From: GW2011-AR1 sp964384965 | Lineage (GTDB): Archaea; Nanobdellota; Nanobdellia; Pacearchaeales; GW2011-AR1 | Assembly (NCBI GenBank): GCA_964384965.1 | Contig: CAYLLR010000029.1 | Location: 1-6,498 of the forward strand | Reading direction: 5' to 3' | Length of the DNA stretch: 6,498 bases | Shown: one piece after another, positions 5,385 through 6,498 of the stretch | How positions within the stretch are numbered: the stretch's first letter is position 1 | How the letters are laid out: each line of letters opens with the position of its first letter | The notes under the pieces: generated by a model | What the model saw: only the letters and a program-made list of their open reading frames with translations | Told to the model about the DNA's origin: nothing | Database searches by the model: none | Position numbers and translations under genes: made by a program

Positions 5385-5636
5385 CTACTCGTTCTTTTTT
5401 TCTTCAAACTTAACTCCTAAACTTTTTAACCTTTCTAAATGAAGCCCCATTATTTTCTCAACATTTTGTATCATTTTAATTAGTTCCATCCTCTCTGATG
5501 CAAGAGTGTTTAAAGCCCCTTGATGGAATCCAATCTCCATTTCTTTTGGCATTTTTGGAGCCTCTTTTTTAGAATTTTCCTTAGAGTTTTCATTAGAAGA
5601 AAGTGCTTTTTCTAAACTATCTTTATCTATTTCCAT
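5385..5636 (-). CDS. Small soluble protein of unknown function (83 aa)
   Basis: Not recognised by name. Residues 1-32 are a charged, Ser/Lys/Glu/Asn-rich, probably disordered arm. Residues 35-75 (IGFHQGALNTLASERMELIKM..., then MGLHLERLKSLGVKFEE) form one or two amphipathic helices with heptad-like hydrophobics, which suggests a coiled-coil or helical-hairpin oligomer. There are no cysteines and no signal peptide. A strong Shine-Dalgarno (AGGAGGG) 8 nt ahead supports ATG 5636. The start lies inside the end of the upstream frame (10-nt overlap), so translation is probably coupled. It looks like a conserved small archaeal protein, but I cannot name the family. Confidence 0.75.
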   Translation of the reverse strand: MEIDKDSLEKALSSNENSKENSKKEAPKMPKEMEIGFHQGALNTLASERMELIKMIQNVEKIMGLHLERLKSLGVKFEEKKNE

Positions 5637-5890
5637 TTCCTTTCCCTCCTTTTTAATTTATGTTCTAAAAGTGAATGTTTTCCATATCTATTATTATTTA
5701 TCATTTTTGAAGTTTTTGCGTAAATAGGAAAAAATATTCTTTGGGAATACCCTTTAGAACGATAAAACAAGTTATCTTTGAAAGGGATTTTTTGACTTTT
5801 AGTCGTAAAAGGTGTCTTAAATAAAAAATTTGGTATCTTATATGCTTTTGAAATCGCAAGAATGAAAACCATAAAATATCTTTTATTCAT
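5627..5890 (-). CDS. Small, very basic protein of unknown function (87 aa)
   Basis: Not recognised. The 87 residues are rich in Lys, Arg, Phe, Tyr and Asn and end in a strongly basic tail (EHKLKRRERKWK), suggesting a very high pI and possible RNA, DNA or ribosome contact. The N-terminal MNKRYFMVFILAI is mildly hydrophobic but short for a membrane helix. Support for coding: a CTTTAAAAAA element (5911-5920) about 25 bp ahead of the ATG, as in the other leaderless genes here, and an overlap with the well-supported 83-residue gene. Against: no known motif, and biased AT-rich sequence can hold chance frames of this size. If it is not translated, this stretch would be a long 5' leader of the 83-residue gene. 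Confidence 0.5.
   Translation of the reverse strand: MNKRYFMVFILAISKAYKIPNFLFKTPFTTKSQKIPFKDNLFYRSKGYSQRIFFPIYAKTSKMINNNRYGKHSLLEHKLKRRERKWK
5644..5650 (-). promoter_or_regulatory. Strong Shine-Dalgarno for the 83-aa gene
   Basis: AGGAGGG on the minus strand, 8 nt before ATG 5636 and inside the last codons of the upstream 87-residue frame. It indicates that the 83-residue protein is translated as an internal cistron. Confidence 0.8.
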
Positions 5891-5910
5891 AAAAAAATAA
5901 AGGCCTGAAG

Positions 5911-5920
5911 TTTTTTAAAG
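5911..5920 (-). promoter_or_regulatory. Putative TATA box for the 87-aa/83-aa unit
   Basis: CTTTAAAAAA on the minus strand, centred about 25 bp from ATG 5890. It fits the leaderless pattern of the neighbours, but the whole region is AT-rich, so confidence is limited. Confidence 0.4.
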
Positions 5921-6118
5921 ATTTATTTGGCTTTCTTTTGAAAAAGACAATAAATTAAATAAAAATCCTATAAAAATTCCAAATAAAAGATTGGTGGAGG
6001 ATGATTAAAAATAGTAAATAAATAAAAAATCAATTAAAAATTTCCCATTCTTAAAAAATTAGAGATTGTCTGAAAATCAATATTTGTTCTCATTACAAAA
6101 TTATAACAAATCAAAAGA

Positions 6119-6128
6119 TTTATATAAG
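6119..6128 (+). promoter_or_regulatory. TATA box of the 16-residue-repeat gene
   Basis: TTTATATAAG, a near-perfect archaeal TATA element, preceded by a purine-rich CAAAAGA BRE-like stretch and centred about 25 bp before ATG 6148. It predicts a leaderless mRNA and selects ATG 6148 over the in-frame ATG at 6157. Confidence 0.75.
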
Positions 6129-6147
6129 ATATTCTAATAGGTTGGTT

Positions 6148-6498
6148 ATGGGAAATATGAAAATACCTTTCATATATACAAAAGCAGAAAAAGCAAAATC
6201 TTTAGTTGATGTTAATTTATATAAAGAAATTGCAAAAGATAATAAAGTAGGATTAGATATTAATTTTAAGAAAGAAGTTTTGGGGAAGAATATAACCGGA
6301 TTAGATATTAATCTTATTAAAGGCGTTTTTGAGGATAATAAAGTAGGATTAGATATTAATCTTAGGAAAGTTATTGAGAGAAACAACGAGGCAGGATTAG
6401 ATATTAATCTTATTAAAGGCATTTTTGAGGATAATAAAGTAGGATTAGATATTAATGTTTATAAGATAATTGATAAGGATAATAAAGTAGGATTAGAT
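6148..6498 (+). CDS. 16-residue tandem-repeat protein, N-terminal part (cut by window end)
   Basis: Unrecognised gene, open to the right edge (117 codons seen, no stop). After a non-repetitive cap (MGNMKIPFIYTKAEKAKS, 1-18) the protein consists of 16-residue units with consensus GLDINLxKxIxEDNKV: units start at residues 19 (divergent, LVDVN), 35, 51, 67, 83, 99 and 115 (cut). No signal peptide or membrane helix is seen at the N-terminus, so it is probably cytoplasmic. The alternating L-D-I-N-L pattern, a second hydrophobic patch and a turn-like DNKVG fit a solenoid repeat (beta-solenoid or beta-alpha) that adds one coil per unit. This is inference from pattern only. The units are exact multiples of three with conserved protein and variable third bases, which shows selection on protein. 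A strong TATA box 25 bp upstream supports the start. Confidence 0.85.
   Translation, partial: MGNMKIPFIYTKAEKAKSLVDVNLYKEIAKDNKVGLDINFKKEVLGKNITGLDINLIKGVFEDNKVGLDINLRKVIERNNEAGLDINLIKGIFEDNKVGLDINVYKIIDKDNKVGLD
6202..6498 (+). repeat. 48-bp in-frame tandem repeat array
   Basis: Units at 6202-6249, 6250-6297, 6298-6345, 6346-6393, 6394-6441, 6442-6489 and 6490 onward. The core GGATTAGATATTAAT is identical in the units starting at 6250, 6298, 6346, 6394 and 6442, and the first nine bases of it recur at 6490. The first unit is diverged (TTAGTTGATGTTAAT). The units at 6298 and 6394 differ at one base in 48 (GGCG versus GGCA). The array continues beyond the window. Confidence 0.95.

Larger units (their letters stand above)
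5891..6147. other. Divergent intergenic region, no gene seen
   Basis: 257 bp of very AT-rich DNA between the two divergent units. It holds the TATA candidates for both neighbours. It also holds a CTATAAAAATT element (5968-5978) about 25 bp ahead of a GGTGGAGG-ATG at 6001, whose frame stops after six codons, so no protein is supported there. No tRNA, C/D-box pair or long hairpin was found. Confidence 0.5.

Noticed and set aside
5991..6021. Micro-frame after GGTGGAGG at ATG 6001 with a TATA-like element upstream
   Set aside because: It stops after six codons. The ribosome-site match abuts the ATG and is badly spaced. A short RNA start remains possible but unsupported.
5999..6073. C/D-box guide RNA (GGATGATT ... 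CTGA)
   Set aside because: The C-box candidate lacks the required UGAUGA core and no C'/D' pair is visible.
6120..6422. 100-residue minus-strand frame rich in LIRLISNP repeats
   Set aside because: It is the antisense shadow of the plus-strand repeat gene. Repeat periodicity keeps both strands open, but the promoter and start context support only the plus strand.
6250..6498. CRISPR-like array (direct repeat core GGATTAGATATTAAT with 33-bp spacers)
   Set aside because: The period is exactly 48 bp and in frame, the spacers resemble one another and encode a conserved protein pattern, and a promoter with a start codon precedes them. It is a coding repeat, not CRISPR.

Overview
The window is AT-rich and compact, and it reads as archaeal. 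It carries an archaeal/eukaryotic-type SRP RNA, an intron-less tRNA-Leu(UAA) with no encoded CCA, and TATA boxes placed about 25 bp ahead of several start codons, which suggests leaderless mRNAs. The surface proteins are rich in N-glycosylation sequons, the MGMT is minimal, and many proteins are small and uncharacterised. This combination suggests a small-genome DPANN archaeon (Nanoarchaeota/Pacearchaeota/Woesearchaeota-like). That placement is inference; no phylogenetic marker protein is present.

Layout from left to right. (1) 2-1741, minus: an ABC exporter half-transporter with six membrane segments and one ATPase domain. (2) About 1760-2024, minus: the SRP RNA gene with its own TATA box. 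The longest reading of the ABC frame would run into the RNA's 3' end, so I place the ABC start at 1741. (3) 2053-3148, minus: a two-gene surface cassette. The first product is a small secreted or N-anchored Ig-like protein. The second has a signal peptide, an ectodomain, one C-terminal membrane helix and a basic tail. (4) 3222-3920, minus: two unidentified small helical proteins. (5) 3962-4699, minus: a membrane-anchored staphylococcal-nuclease-like protein with a C-terminal lamin-tail-like domain. (6) 4791-5093, plus: a single-domain O6-alkylguanine-DNA alkyltransferase, transcribed divergently from the nuclease. (7) 5094-5261: a non-coding stretch holding an exact 20-bp copy of the 3' end of the adjacent tRNA-Leu plus hairpins. 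(8) 5262-5345, minus: tRNA-Leu(UAA). (9) 5385-5890, minus: two overlapping small unknown genes. (10) 6148 to the right edge, plus: the start of a gene built of perfect 16-residue (48-bp) repeats, cut off by the window end.

How the genes relate: SRP RNA, the exporter, the glycosylatable surface pair and the anchored nuclease all concern the cell envelope or export, but nothing here proves a shared pathway. The clearest co-expression units are 3148>2053 (1-nt gap and a strong Shine-Dalgarno), 5890>5385 (overlapping frames and a strong Shine-Dalgarno) and probably 3920>3222. The observations most worth following are the 16-residue repeat protein, the tRNA-end duplication beside tRNA-Leu, and the two-protein surface cassette.
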